Source: PNAI01 sp035501735
GTDB lineage: Bacteria; Pseudomonadota; Alphaproteobacteria; Rhizobiales; Xanthobacteraceae
Length of the DNA stretch: 64,000 nt
Assembly: GCA_035501735.1 (NCBI GenBank)
Contig: DATJVR010000031.1
Span: 99,097 to 163,096, forward strand
Direction of reading: 5' to 3'
Shown: piece after piece, positions 24,483-33,407 of the stretch
How the letters are laid out: every line of letters begins with the position of its first letter
How positions within the stretch are numbered: position 1 is the stretch's first letter
Position numbers and translations under genes: made by a program
Notes under the pieces: model-generated
The model's database searches: none
What the model saw: only the letters and a program-made list of their open reading frames with translations
Told to the model about the DNA's origin: nothing

Positions 24483-25544
24483 TTACTTCAAAAACAATTC
24501 ATTCCAAATCTTCTGCCACTTGTCCTGCTCTTCATTGACCGCGGCGACGTCGAGCATGATGTATTTCGTGCTGTCGAGCGGCGTCTTCACGTTCTTGCTC
24601 GTCGGGACGCGACCCATCGCGCCGAGCAGCGCCATGCCCTCCGGTGAGAGCACGAAATCGGCAAACAGCAACGCCGCGTAGGGATGCGGCGCGTATTTGG
24701 CGACGGCCAATCCTTGCGGCCGTCCGACCAGCGGTTCGACCGCGGCCCAATCGACCGGCCCGCCTTTTGCTTTGATCGAATCCATATTCGCGCTGTAGGC
24801 CGAGAGCCCGACCGGGATTTCTCCGGCCGCGATCAATTGAGCCAGCAGCACATGCCCCTTGCGCAGATCGGGCTTCTGCGCCGCAAGTTTCTGGAAAAAC
24901 TCCATGCCGCGTTTCTCGCCCCAATATTTGATCAGCGCGCCGAGCCATTCCTGGTCGGTCGCCTCGATCGCCAGCTTGCCCTTCCATTTCGGATCGAGAA
25001 AGCCCTCGTAGGTGGCGGGGATTTCCTCTCGCTTCACTTTTGTTGTGTTGTAGCCCACGACAAACAGGTTAACCCGGTCGCTGATCCATTTGCGCTGCGG
25101 CGCTACAGCAAACGGCCGCAAGTTCGCCACGTACGGGCTGAAATATTCAGCCACAACGCCTTCCTTGGCGAGCGCGTCGATCTCGGGACCATTTGTTTCG
25201 ACTACATCCACGCTGTGGCGCTTCGCCTGCGCCTCCGAGAGCGCGCGTTGCAGCACCGCTTCGCTCAAGTTGCGCCAGATCTGCACCTTGACGCCGTATT
25301 TCTTCTCGAAAGCCTGCCCGAGCTGTCCGGATTCGGACGGCGCCATCGAGGTATAAAGCAGCAGCGTTCCTTCTTCGCGCGCCTTGGCCACCATCCGCGT
25401 TTCACGGTCGGCGCCCTGGTAGAGATAGATGGCGGACGCGTCTTCCGCTGTCTGCGCCATGGCACTTCCTGCCGCAAACAGCCAGGGCAATATGAGCAGC
25501 GCGCGCCGGGACATCGCAAACGAGGACTTCGCTGAAAAGGACAT
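24483..25544 (-). CDS. ABC transporter substrate-binding protein, iron/phosphonate class
   Basis: A 353-residue periplasmic protein with a signal peptide (SRRALLILPWLFAAGSAMAQ). After it come the binding-protein landmarks EGTLLLYTSMAPSE, FEKKYGVKVQIWR and WKGKLAIEATD, as in FbpA-like receptors. The family iron-binding tyrosine pair near the C-terminus is not clear, so iron need not be the ligand. A strong AGGAGGAAGCG precedes the ATG. It is the natural receptor for the permease and ATPase encoded at 21.2-24.0 kb. Confidence 0.88.
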   Translation of the reverse strand: MSFSAKSSFAMSRRALLILPWLFAAGSAMAQTAEDASAIYLYQGADRETRMVAKAREEGTLLLYTSMAPSESGQLGQAFEKKYGVKVQIWRNLSEAVLQRALSEAQAKRHSVDVVETNGPEIDALAKEGVVAEYFSPYVANLRPFAVAPQRKWISDRVNLFVVGYNTTKVKREEIPATYEGFLDPKWKGKLAIEATDQEWLGALIKYWGEKRGMEFFQKLAAQKPDLRKGHVLLAQLIAAGEIPVGLSAYSANMDSIKAKGGPVDWAAVEPLVGRPQGLAVAKYAPHPYAALLFADFVLSPEGMALLGAMGRVPTSKNVKTPLDSTKYIMLDVAAVNEEQDKWQKIWNELFLK

Positions 25545-25721
25545 CGCTTCCTCCTGTTACCCGATCATAACCGACCGCCCGTGGGCTTTTGCAGCCCCAG
25601 TGTCGTAATGCCGCCCCCGACCGGCCGGTGACAATTCATTGCCCCACATGAACCGCCATGCCAAAATCAATTTTATTGGAGCGAAAATCGCGATCAGGAC
25701 TTGAAAACAGCGGAGGTCCCA

Positions 25722-26135
25722 ATGGCCAGCCCAACCGCCAGCCAGTCCGCGAGCCGCACGCCCGGCGCCAAGCGCGCAGGTCCCGGTGAGCATGTTTTTG
25801 ATCTCAGCAAGGTCAATCACATCCTGGGCGGCCCGGACTATTCCACCGCCAACGGCGCCTGCGTGGAAGGCGACCGCATGATCGTCGGGTTGATGCGAAT
25901 GCCGGCCGGCACCGGTGCGGCGCCTCATTCCCATCCGAATGAGCAGTGGATCTATATCCTCGAAGGCACCTTCAAAGGCGAAGTCGGCGGCAAGCCGTTC
26001 GAGGCCAAGCCCGGTACGGTGCTCTACATTCCGTCCAACATGGTTCATTCCGGCCAGGCCACCAAGGACGCCGACGTGGTGTTCTTTACCGTGAAGGACG
26101 CGTCACACGGTCTGCACGGCATCAAGGCGGCTTGA
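25722..26135 (+). CDS. Small single-domain cupin
   Basis: A 137-residue one-barrel cupin. Motif 1 is PHSHPNEQWIYILEGTFKG, with two histidines and the metal-binding glutamate replaced by the NEQ pattern. Motif 2 is PGTVLYIPSNMVHSG, with the third histidine. The ATG at 25722 follows GGAGG by five bases; a TTG 21 bases upstream is in frame but weaker. It is divergent from the binding-protein gene with about 180 bases between. The role is unknown; single cupins often bind metals and act as isomerases, dioxygenases or regulators. Confidence 0.78.
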   Translation: MASPTASQSASRTPGAKRAGPGEHVFDLSKVNHILGGPDYSTANGACVEGDRMIVGLMRMPAGTGAAPHSHPNEQWIYILEGTFKGEVGGKPFEAKPGTVLYIPSNMVHSGQATKDADVVFFTVKDASHGLHGIKAA

Positions 26136-26334
26136 GAAATCCTAAGGACAACAGAGGCTGTCGTGCCTTATGCGCCGTGCGGTGCACCGATAACACGGCG
26201 CGCATCTTCGGCGAACAGCTGAAGAATTGTCTCGGCCAGCAGTTTGTGGCGCTCACTGCGGTTTTCGGCGTGCTCGGTTTGGTGTCCATCAAGCTCGAAT
26301 GCGAACCGGCGCCGCTGCCGCTCACGGCGACCTG

Positions 26335-26469
26335 ATGATTTTCGCTCAGCGGTCCATCGGCCTGGGCCTTTTGATCGCCACACTGGTGCTGTTGTTTATC
26401 GTCGCCTTGCCGGCTATCCGCAGCAAGCGCGAAGAGGGTTTCAAGAAAGCTGACACAATAGCGGTATAG
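26335..26469 (+). CDS. Possible small membrane protein, 44 aa
   Basis: A short frame with one strong membrane helix (IGLGLLIATLVLLFIVALPAI) and a basic tail (RSKREEGFKKAD). Its ATG overlaps the stop of another short frame (TGATG) that could start with GTG at 26177 and encode about 52 residues with a helix FVALTAVFGVLGLVSI. The pair could be coupled small membrane proteins, but neither has a clear ribosome-binding site. Confidence 0.3.
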   Translation: MIFAQRSIGLGLLIATLVLLFIVALPAIRSKREEGFKKADTIAV

Positions 26470-26543
26470 GATTGCTGCCGATTATGGCTTGCCACGCCCA
26501 CGGATGATAGACACATTAGGCTTCGTTCGGGTCCTTAAGGCCG

Positions 26544-29500
26544 ATGGATAAACCGAATCCTCTTTTGTTGTCGCGGCGTTTTGCTCCGCTGTTCTGGTGC
26601 CAGTTCTTCTCGGCATTCAGCGACAACTTTCTCAAGAACGCACTGGTCTTCCTGATCCTGTTTCATATCGGCGGCAAGACCGGCGAGGCGCTCATCAATA
26701 TTGCGGCGGCGATATTCATCGCGCCGTATTTCTTTTTGTCGGCGCTCGGCGGCGAGGTTGCCGACCGCTACGACAAGGCCTTGATCGCGCAGCGCCTCAA
26801 GCTTGCCGAAGTCGGCGTGGCGATCATCGCCGTCACCGGCTTTGTGTTCCATTTGATCACGCTGCTGTTCGTCGCGCTGTTCTTGTTCGGGGTCATCGGC
26901 TCGCTGTTCGGACCGATCAAATACGGCATCCTGCCCGATCATCTCGCGCGCTCCGAATTGCCGGCCGGAAACGCGCTGGTCGAAGGCGCAACCTTCATGG
27001 CGATCCTGCTCGGCACCATCGTCGGTGGGTTGGCCGCCAAGGGCGGCGGCGACCCGGCATCCTTCGCGGGCCTGATGATGATCTTTGCGCTTGCCTGCTG
27101 GAGCGCGAGCCTCTTCATCCCGCGCACCGGCGAGGCCGCTCCGGAGTTGAAAGTCTCGCGCAATATCTTTGCTTCGACCTTTGATTTGCTCTCGCATCTG
27201 CGCTCCGACGATCGCCTGTGGTGGGGCGCGCTCGTCACCAGCTGGTTTTGGCTTGTGGGCGTGGTCGTGCTGTCGCTGCTGCCGCCGCTGGTGAAATCGG
27301 TGCTCGGCGGCAACGAGGAAGTCGTCACCGCCTTTCTCGCAATCTTCTCGGTCGCGGTCGCCGTTGGCTCGGGTCTGGCGGCCTGGCTCGCCAGCGGCCG
27401 CATCGTGCTTTTGCCGACCCTCATCGGCGCCGTTCTGCTGGCGGTATTCTCGCTCGACCTCGGCTGGGCCACCTACGGTGTGCTGCCGGCTGCCGCGCCC
27501 CTCGGCGTCAATGATGTGTTCTCCTCGATCCAAGGCTATCGCGTCATGATCAGTCTTGCCGGTCTTGCGATCGCCGGCGGTCTCTACATCGTGCCGGTAT
27601 TCGCCGCCGTGCAATCTTGGGCCGGTGCCGATCGACGCGCGCGCGTCATCGCTGCCGTCAACGTGCTCAACGCCGCCTTCATGGTCGCCGGTTCGTTGAC
27701 GGCGGCCTTGTTGCAGGCGTGGCTGTCGGTGAGTACGCCGATGCTGTTCCTCATCATGGGCGTCATGACGATTGGTGTCGCCGTCGCCATTGGGCGTACC
27801 ATGCCGGCGAACGCCTTCAGCGATTTCCTGTCGATCGTGTTTCGGGCCTTCTATCGCATCGAGATCAAAGGCACCGAAAATCTCCTCAATGCCGGTCCGA
27901 ACCCGATCATCGCTCTCAATCACGTGAGCTTCCTCGACGCGCCGCTGGCTTTGTCGCTGCTCGGCAAGGAGCCGGTGTTCGCCATCGACAGCGGAATCGC
28001 CAAGCGCTGGTGGGCGCGGCCGTTCTTAAGCTTGACCCGCGCCATGCCGCTCGATCCCGCCAAGCCGATGGCAACCCGCACGCTGATCAATGCGGTGAAG
28101 GGCGGCGAGCCGCTGATCATTTTCCCCGAGGGGCGCATCACCGTCACCGGCAGCCTGATGAAGGTTTACGACGGTGCCGGGCTCATCGCCGACAAGTCGA
28201 ATGCCTTGGTCGTGCCGGTGCGCATCGAGGGTCTCGAGCAGACGCCGTTCAGCCGCCTTTCCCGCGGCCAGGTGAGGCAGCGTTGGTTCCCCAAGGTCAA
28301 GGTGACCATCCTCGATCCGATCAAGCTTACGATCGATCCGGCGTTGCGCGGCAAGCACCGGCGGCAGGCGGCAGGTGCGGCGCTCTATGAAATCATGTCG
28401 AACCTCGTTTTCCGTACGACCTCGACCGACCGCACCGTGGTGGAAGCGCTGATCGAGGCCGCGCATGTTCACGGGCTCGGCCGCATCGCCGTCGAGGATC
28501 CGGTCACTGGCGCGCTCAGCTATCGCAGGCTGCTGACCGGCGCAGCCATCCTCGGACGCAAACTCATGCCGTTTGCGCAGGAGAGCAAGGCGATCGGCGT
28601 GATGCTGCCCAACGCCAATGGTGCCGCGGTCACCTTGATTGCGCTGATGTCCGCGGGCCGCGTGCCGGCCATGATCAATTTCAGCTCGGGCGAATCCAAT
28701 ATCCTCGCCGCCTGCAAGGCCGCCGAGCTCGACACCATCATCACCTCGCGCGGCTTCGTCGAGCGTGGCCGGCTCGACGGACTCGTCTCCGCCCTCGCGC
28801 GCACGGTTCGCATCGTCTACCTCGAGGACATCCGCGCGACCGTGACCTTCGGCGACAAGCTCAAAGGCTTCTTCGATGCCAAGAAACCGCTCGTTGAGCG
28901 CCACGCCGACGACTGGGCGGTTATCCTGTTCACCTCCGGATCGGAAGGCGTGCCCAAGGGCGTTGTCTTGTCCCATCGCAACATGCTGGCCAATGCCGCA
29001 CAGGCCGCGGCCCGCATCGATTTTGGCCGGCAGGACAAGGTGTTCAATGTGCTGCCGGTGTTTCACTCGTTCGGCTTGACGGTCGGCCTCGTGCTCCCGC
29101 TTGTCTCCGGTGTCCGCATCTATCTTTATCCTTCGCCGCTGCACTACCGCACCGTGCCCGAACTGATCTACGGCGTGAATGCGACGATCCTCTTTGGTAC
29201 CGACACGTTCCTCAACGGCTATGCGCGTGCCGCCCACGCCTATGATTTCCGTTCGCTGCGCTACGTCCTCGCCGGCGCCGAGCCGGTGAAGGAATCCACG
29301 CGCAAGACCTATTTGGAAAAATTCGGCCTGCGCATTCTCGAAGGTTACGGCGTCACCGAGACCGCGCCGGCGCTCGCGCTCAACACGCCCATGTTCAACA
29401 AGTTCGGCACAGTCGGCCGCATGCTGCCGGGCATGGAGGTGCGGCTCGAAAAGGTTCCCGGCGTCGAGGATGGCGGCCGCCTGTTCGTGAAGGGGCCGAA

Positions 29501-29960
29501 CGTGATGCTCGGCTACCTGCGCGCCGAAAATCCGGGTGTGCTCGATCCGCCGTTGGATGGCTGGCACGACACTGGCGACATCGTCTCGATCGACAATCAG
29601 GGTTTCGTGACCATCAAGGGCCGCGCCAAACGCTTCGCCAAGATCGGCGGCGAGATGATTTCGCTTGCGTCGGTGGAGGCGCTCGCCGCCGAACTCTGGC
29701 CGGACATGCCAACCGCGGTGGTCGCCGCGCCGGATGCGCGCAAGGGCGAGCGGCTCGTGCTCGTGACGCAGAACGAGAAGGCGACGCGCGCCGAATTCCA
29801 GACTTATGCTAAGACGCACGGCGCATCCGATCTGATGATCCCATCCGAATTCATGATTGTGCCGAAGCTTCCGCTGCTCGGCTCCGGCAAGGTCGATCTG
29901 GTCGCGGTCGCCAAGCTCGTGCGCGAACGCGCGGCGGAAAAACCCATCGCCGCGGAATAG
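26544..29960 (+). CDS. aas: Three-domain acyl-[ACP]-phospholipid O-acyltransferase (MFS-PlsC-AMP ligase fusion)
   Basis: A 1138-residue fusion. Residues 1 to about 415 are an MFS transporter of the LplT type, for lysophospholipid flipping. About 430-620 is a PlsC-type acyltransferase with NHVSFLDAP (HX4D near 459) and FPEGRIT. About 650-1130 is an AMP-forming acyl-ACP synthetase with the P-loop TSGSEGVPKG near 796 and YGVTETAP. In E. coli LplT and Aas are separate genes; here transport, activation and acylation of lysophospholipids are in one chain, a known layout in alphaproteobacteria. It sits in the inner membrane and supports phospholipid remodelling. No operon partners are evident. Confidence 0.92.
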   Translation: MDKPNPLLLSRRFAPLFWCQFFSAFSDNFLKNALVFLILFHIGGKTGEALINIAAAIFIAPYFFLSALGGEVADRYDKALIAQRLKLAEVGVAIIAVTGFVFHLITLLFVALFLFGVIGSLFGPIKYGILPDHLARSELPAGNALVEGATFMAILLGTIVGGLAAKGGGDPASFAGLMMIFALACWSASLFIPRTGEAAPELKVSRNIFASTFDLLSHLRSDDRLWWGALVTSWFWLVGVVVLSLLPPLVKSVLGGNEEVVTAFLAIFSVAVAVGSGLAAWLASGRIVLLPTLIGAVLLAVFSLDLGWATYGVLPAAAPLGVNDVFSSIQGYRVMISLAGLAIAGGLYIVPVFAAVQSWAGADRRARVIAAVNVLNAAFMVAGSLTAALLQAWLSVSTPMLFLIMGVMTIGVAVAIGRTMPANAFSDFLSIVFRAFYRIEIKGTENLLNAGPNPIIALNHVSFLDAPLALSLLGKEPVFAIDSGIAKRWWARPFLSLTRAMPLDPAKPMATRTLINAVKGGEPLIIFPEGRITVTGSLMKVYDGAGLIADKSNALVVPVRIEGLEQTPFSRLSRGQVRQRWFPKVKVTILDPIKLTIDPALRGKHRRQAAGAALYEIMSNLVFRTTSTDRTVVEALIEAAHVHGLGRIAVEDPVTGALSYRRLLTGAAILGRKLMPFAQESKAIGVMLPNANGAAVTLIALMSAGRVPAMINFSSGESNILAACKAAELDTIITSRGFVERGRLDGLVSALARTVRIVYLEDIRATVTFGDKLKGFFDAKKPLVERHADDWAVILFTSGSEGVPKGVVLSHRNMLANAAQAAARIDFGRQDKVFNVLPVFHSFGLTVGLVLPLVSGVRIYLYPSPLHYRTVPELIYGVNATILFGTDTFLNGYARAAHAYDFRSLRYVLAGAEPVKESTRKTYLEKFGLRILEGYGVTETAPALALNTPMFNKFGTVGRMLPGMEVRLEKVPGVEDGGRLFVKGPNVMLGYLRAENPGVLDPPLDGWHDTGDIVSIDNQGFVTIKGRAKRFAKIGGEMISLASVEALAAELWPDMPTAVVAAPDARKGERLVLVTQNEKATRAEFQTYAKTHGASDLMIPSEFMIVPKLPLLGSGKVDLVAVAKLVRERAAEKPIAAE

Positions 29961-30021
29961 CAAAGTTGCTGCCCAGCCTCGCGGTTGCTACCGTCTCTCG
30001 CAGACAATCCGGGAGCACGCC

Positions 30022-30483
30022 ATGACCGCGATGACCAAGCCGCAATCGACCTTCAAGCTCGAAGCCGTCCATCCCGACCCCTCGCAGGCCCACAAGATGC
30101 CGTACGCGCCCGCGATCCGGATCGTCGGCGCCTGCGATCTGATGTTTCTGTCCGGTGCGACCTCGTCGCCGCTCTACCACGATCACCCGCATCAAGATCA
30201 CGAGCATGTCCATCCGCATTCCATCGAGGAGCAGACTAAGAATGCGATGAACGCCATCCAATCGATTCTCGATGACGTCGGCGCGACCTGGCGCGACGTG
30301 GTGAAGGTGACGAAATATCTCACCGACTTCCGCGACGCCGATGCCATGCACAAGACCATGCACGCCTATTTCGGCGACTGGCTGCCGGCGAGCACCACCG
30401 TATGCATCAATCAGCTGAGTTCCCCCGGTGCCCGCGTCGAGCTCGACATGATCGTTGCCTTGCCGAAATCGGCCGCCAAATGA
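30022..30483 (+). CDS. RidA/YjgF-family protein
   Basis: A 153-residue RidA-superfamily protein. RidA members deaminate reactive enamine/imine intermediates or act in specific catabolic paths. Landmarks are LMFLSGATSS, IEEQTKNAMNAIQSILDDVGATWRDVVKVTKYL (cited as positions 75-105) and the late TTVCINQLSSPGARVELDMIV. The terminal arginine of the active site lies in GARVE. An internal histidine-rich loop (YHDHPHQDHEHVHPH, residues about 53-67) is unusual and could bind metal. The ATG at 30022 follows GGGAG. Confidence 0.85.
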   Translation: MTAMTKPQSTFKLEAVHPDPSQAHKMPYAPAIRIVGACDLMFLSGATSSPLYHDHPHQDHEHVHPHSIEEQTKNAMNAIQSILDDVGATWRDVVKVTKYLTDFRDADAMHKTMHAYFGDWLPASTTVCINQLSSPGARVELDMIVALPKSAAK

Positions 30484-30510
30484 TTGCGCGCGGCTAATAC
30501 TTGGCTATCA

Positions 30511-30610
30511 CCGTCACCCTGAGCTGGCCGCGCTATGCGCGGCGCTTGAAGGGCGACGGCCGGGCCGTTCTTCCTTCGAGGCGCGCGACCCTCGCACCTC
30601 AGGATGACGG
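30511..30610. repeat. Palindromic repeat element, about 100 bp
   Basis: The ends form a near-perfect 13-base inverted repeat (CCGTCACCCTGAG and CTCAGGATGACGG). Inside are nested arms TTGAAGG/CCTTCGA and a central ACGGCC-G-GGCCGT hairpin. This layout matches a dispersed intergenic repeat common in Bradyrhizobium-like genomes. It separates the RidA gene from the M24 gene, and its right arm contains an ATG in frame with the M24 gene. Confidence 0.7.
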
Positions 30611-30627
30611 ATCGAGACCGAACACGT

Positions 30628-31809
30628 ATGAACCGACTCCCTTCTCATCTGCAGGACCTGCTCGCGGCCGAATATCCGAAGTTTTCGGCGGCCGAGATGG
30701 CGCGCCGTCGTGCTGCGGTTGAAGCGGCGCTGGCAGAAGCTGGCGCCGAGCATCTGGTGTTCTGCGGCTACAATCGCGCTGGCTCGGCGGTGCAATGGCT
30801 CACGCAATGGCCGGTGACCACCGAAGCCATTGGCGTGTTTTCGCCCGGCAAGCCCGATGCGCTGTTTGTGCAATACGTCAATCATGCGCCGCTCGCCCGC
30901 CGCATCGCCGATCAGGCGGAAACCGTGGAATGGGGCGGCGAGTCGTCGATCAGCAAGGCAATCGCCGTGCTGGACAAGCGCGCCGCCAAAGCGGATCGCG
31001 TCGCCGTCGTCGGACCGCTGCATTTCGAGCAGTACGCCGCACTGTCGGCAAGATTCGGCAAGGTCATCAATCTCAACCGCGTTTACGTCAGGTTGCGCCG
31101 CGTCAAATCCGCCGAGGAACTCGATTGGCTGCGCATCGGCGCGGCCTTCAGCGATGCCGGCATGGCGGGCCTGCGCGACGCCATCCGGCCCGGCGTGGAC
31201 GAACGCCAACTCGGCGATGCGATCGAGCGCGCCTATGTCGGCAAGGGGGGCGCCACCGGGATTCATTTCATCGGCACGACTTCCATGCACGATTCGCAAC
31301 TGGCGGTGCCGCGGCAATTTCCTTCAACGCGGCGCATTGCGAAGGGGGACGCGGTGGTGGCCGAGATCACGGCACATTTTTTCGACTACGGCGGACAAGT
31401 CCTGCGCAGCTTCACGGTCGGAGAAGAGCCGACGCCGCTCTATCGCGCGCTGCATGACGCCGCCAATGCGGCTTTCGACGCCATCGCGGGCGTGCTGAAG
31501 GCGGGCGCAACGCCCGCGCAGGTGATCGCGGCTTCGCGTGTCATCGAGGATCGAGGCTTCACCATCATCGACGATCTGCTGCACGGTTACGGCGGCGGCT
31601 ATCTGTCCCCGATCCTCGGCTCGGAGAGCCGCCCGGCGGGCGCGATCCCACAGGAGCCGTTTGAGGCCGGCCAGACTGTCGTCATCCAGCCCAATGTCGT
31701 GACGCGCGATCATGCCGCCGGTGTGCAGACCGGCGAGCTCGTCGTCATCACCAAGGATGGAATTGAATCGCTGCACGCATTTCCGCGCGGCTTTCTGCGC
31801 GTGGGCTGA
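30628..31809 (+). CDS. M24 (Xaa-Pro peptidase/creatinase) family protein lacking metal ligands
   Basis: A 393-residue pita-bread-fold protein with an N-terminal creatinase-type domain and a C-terminal M24 domain. The five metal ligands of aminopeptidases are largely lost. The first Asp position reads E in AEITAHFF, the second reads Q in YGGQVLRSF, the Glu of TIEPG reads Q in IQPNVV, and the last ED reads GE. The histidine in HGYGGGY is kept. This resembles creatinase, which works without metal, so a C-N hydrolase role on a small molecule is more likely than peptidase. I chose ATG 30628; the ATG at 30604 is inside a repeat element. Confidence 0.8.
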   Translation: MNRLPSHLQDLLAAEYPKFSAAEMARRRAAVEAALAEAGAEHLVFCGYNRAGSAVQWLTQWPVTTEAIGVFSPGKPDALFVQYVNHAPLARRIADQAETVEWGGESSISKAIAVLDKRAAKADRVAVVGPLHFEQYAALSARFGKVINLNRVYVRLRRVKSAEELDWLRIGAAFSDAGMAGLRDAIRPGVDERQLGDAIERAYVGKGGATGIHFIGTTSMHDSQLAVPRQFPSTRRIAKGDAVVAEITAHFFDYGGQVLRSFTVGEEPTPLYRALHDAANAAFDAIAGVLKAGATPAQVIAASRVIEDRGFTIIDDLLHGYGGGYLSPILGSESRPAGAIPQEPFEAGQTVVIQPNVVTRDHAAGVQTGELVVITKDGIESLHAFPRGFLRVG

Positions 31810-31811
31810 GT

Positions 31812-32615
31812 TCAGTCGGCGACTTCGTCGCGCCGATACCAGGGCAGGAATCGCCGCGTGCCCCCGTTGACCAGCCCCTCGAATGCGACCCCGAAGGCGG
31901 CGAGCAACAGCACGCCGACGAACGCTTCGTTGTGGTGGTAAGTGCGCGACTGATAGAGAATGAAGTAGCCGAGCCCGCCGATGGCGGTGAAGAATTCCGC
32001 CACCACTGCGCCGATCAGCGCGCGCCCCGCCGCAAGCCGGAAGCCGGCAAGGAAATACGGCGTCGCTGCCGGCACCACGATGTCGATCATCGCCCTCAGG
32101 CGACCGGAGCGGAACGAGCGCGCCACTTCAAGATATTCGCGCGGCACCGATTTGGCGCCGTCGGCGACGTTGACGATGATGGAGAACATTGCGGCGAATA
32201 CGACGGTCGCAAGCCGCGCCGCGCCGGTATAGCCGAACCACAGCGACACCAGCGGCAGAATGATGATCATCGGCATCGCATAGAAGCCGTTGATATAATG
32301 CCGCAGCGCCCGCTCGACGATCACGCTGCGCCCCATCGCGAGGCCGATCACGGTGCCGACGACAAGCGCGATCGCCAGGCCTTCGGCCACGGCTAGCAGC
32401 GTTGCGCCGGTTGCTTCGAGAAATGCCGCATCGACGATCACTTTTGGAATTGCGACGAGGATGCCGCTCGGTTTCGCCACGAAGGGCGGCGCAAAAGCAC
32501 GCACGACGCCTTCCCACACCAACAGGATCGCGAGACCGGCCGCAAGCCGCGGTGCCAGCGTTCCGAGGATCGCCGGGCGTGGTCGCGTGAGCGTATGGAG
32601 TGCGAGGTCGGCCAT
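31812..32615 (-). CDS. NitT/TauT-type ABC permease 2
   Basis: A 267-residue permease of the nitrate/sulfonate/taurine class with about six helices. The EAA loop is near EYLEVARSFRSGRLRAMIDIVVP. The ATG at 32615 lies two bases after the stop of the first permease gene, so the two are coupled and probably form a heterodimer. Its stop is two bases from the end of the convergent M24 gene. Confidence 0.87.
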   Translation of the reverse strand: MADLALHTLTRPRPAILGTLAPRLAAGLAILLVWEGVVRAFAPPFVAKPSGILVAIPKVIVDAAFLEATGATLLAVAEGLAIALVVGTVIGLAMGRSVIVERALRHYINGFYAMPMIIILPLVSLWFGYTGAARLATVVFAAMFSIIVNVADGAKSVPREYLEVARSFRSGRLRAMIDIVVPAATPYFLAGFRLAAGRALIGAVVAEFFTAIGGLGYFILYQSRTYHHNEAFVGVLLLAAFGVAFEGLVNGGTRRFLPWYRRDEVAD

Positions 32616-32617
32616 GG

Positions 32618-33376
32618 TCACTGCCGCCAGCGCGCGAAATGCTGCTCGATCATCAGTCCGACGCGCATCAGGCCGATACCGATCAGGCTGATCACCAAAA
32701 TCATGGCGAACACGCCGGCGGTGTCGAAGCTCTGCGATGCCATCATGATGATCTGGCCGAGCCCGTTGGAGCTGAGGAAGAACTCCGCCGCCACCATGCC
32801 GACGAGCCCGCGGCCGATCGCCTGGCGCACGCCGGTCATGGTGAAGGGCAACGTGTACGGCAGCATCACCTCGCGCCACAGCGCCCATTCGCCGGAGCGG
32901 AACGAGCGCGCGACCTCGATCATCTCCGGTTTGATGCTGCGCGCGCCTTCGACGGTGTTGTAGAGGATCGGAAACACCGCGAACAAAAACACCACCAGCA
33001 CCTTCGGCACGAAACCGAATCCCATCAGCGACAGGATAAACGGTATCAGCGCCACCATCGGGGTGGCGTAGAGGATCATGATGTAGGGCTCGAATGCCAC
33101 GCGCGCGGCCGGCACGCGCGCCAGCACCAGCCCGAGCGGCATGCCGACCACGAGCGCGATCACCATGCCGGTCAGGAACAGGATCGCCGAGTCCAGAAAC
33201 TGCGCAAGGAAATGACCCTCGGTCACGAGCTGCCATAGCCGCAGCAGCGTTTCGGAAAGCGGCACCATGAACGCCGGGCTGGTGTTGCGCCCGACGACTT
33301 CCCAGGCCACGGCGCCGACGGCGAGGCTGATGAGGAACGGCACATGCCGTTCGAGGCGGTGTTGCAGATCCTTCAT
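32618..33376 (-). CDS. NitT/TauT-type ABC permease 1
   Basis: A 252-residue permease paralogous to the following gene. It has the EAA-type segment EMIEVARSFRSGEWALWREVMLP and hydrophobic helices throughout. It belongs to a five-gene minus-strand operon running AhpD-like protein, ATPase, binding protein, permease 1, permease 2. Two permeases with one ATPase and one binding protein fit a hydrophilic solute importer such as for sulfonates, pyrimidine precursors or aromatic acids; the cargo is not known. Confidence 0.87.
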   Translation of the reverse strand: MKDLQHRLERHVPFLISLAVGAVAWEVVGRNTSPAFMVPLSETLLRLWQLVTEGHFLAQFLDSAILFLTGMVIALVVGMPLGLVLARVPAARVAFEPYIMILYATPMVALIPFILSLMGFGFVPKVLVVFLFAVFPILYNTVEGARSIKPEMIEVARSFRSGEWALWREVMLPYTLPFTMTGVRQAIGRGLVGMVAAEFFLSSNGLGQIIMMASQSFDTAGVFAMILVISLIGIGLMRVGLMIEQHFARWRQ

Positions 33377-33407
33377 GCTTCCTCGCGTCGGTATTTGGCC
33401 GCCCGCG

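Noticed and set aside
30604..30628. ATG 30604 as the start of the M24 gene
   Set aside because: It lies in the arm of a dispersed repeat; the next ATG begins the conserved part of the protein.
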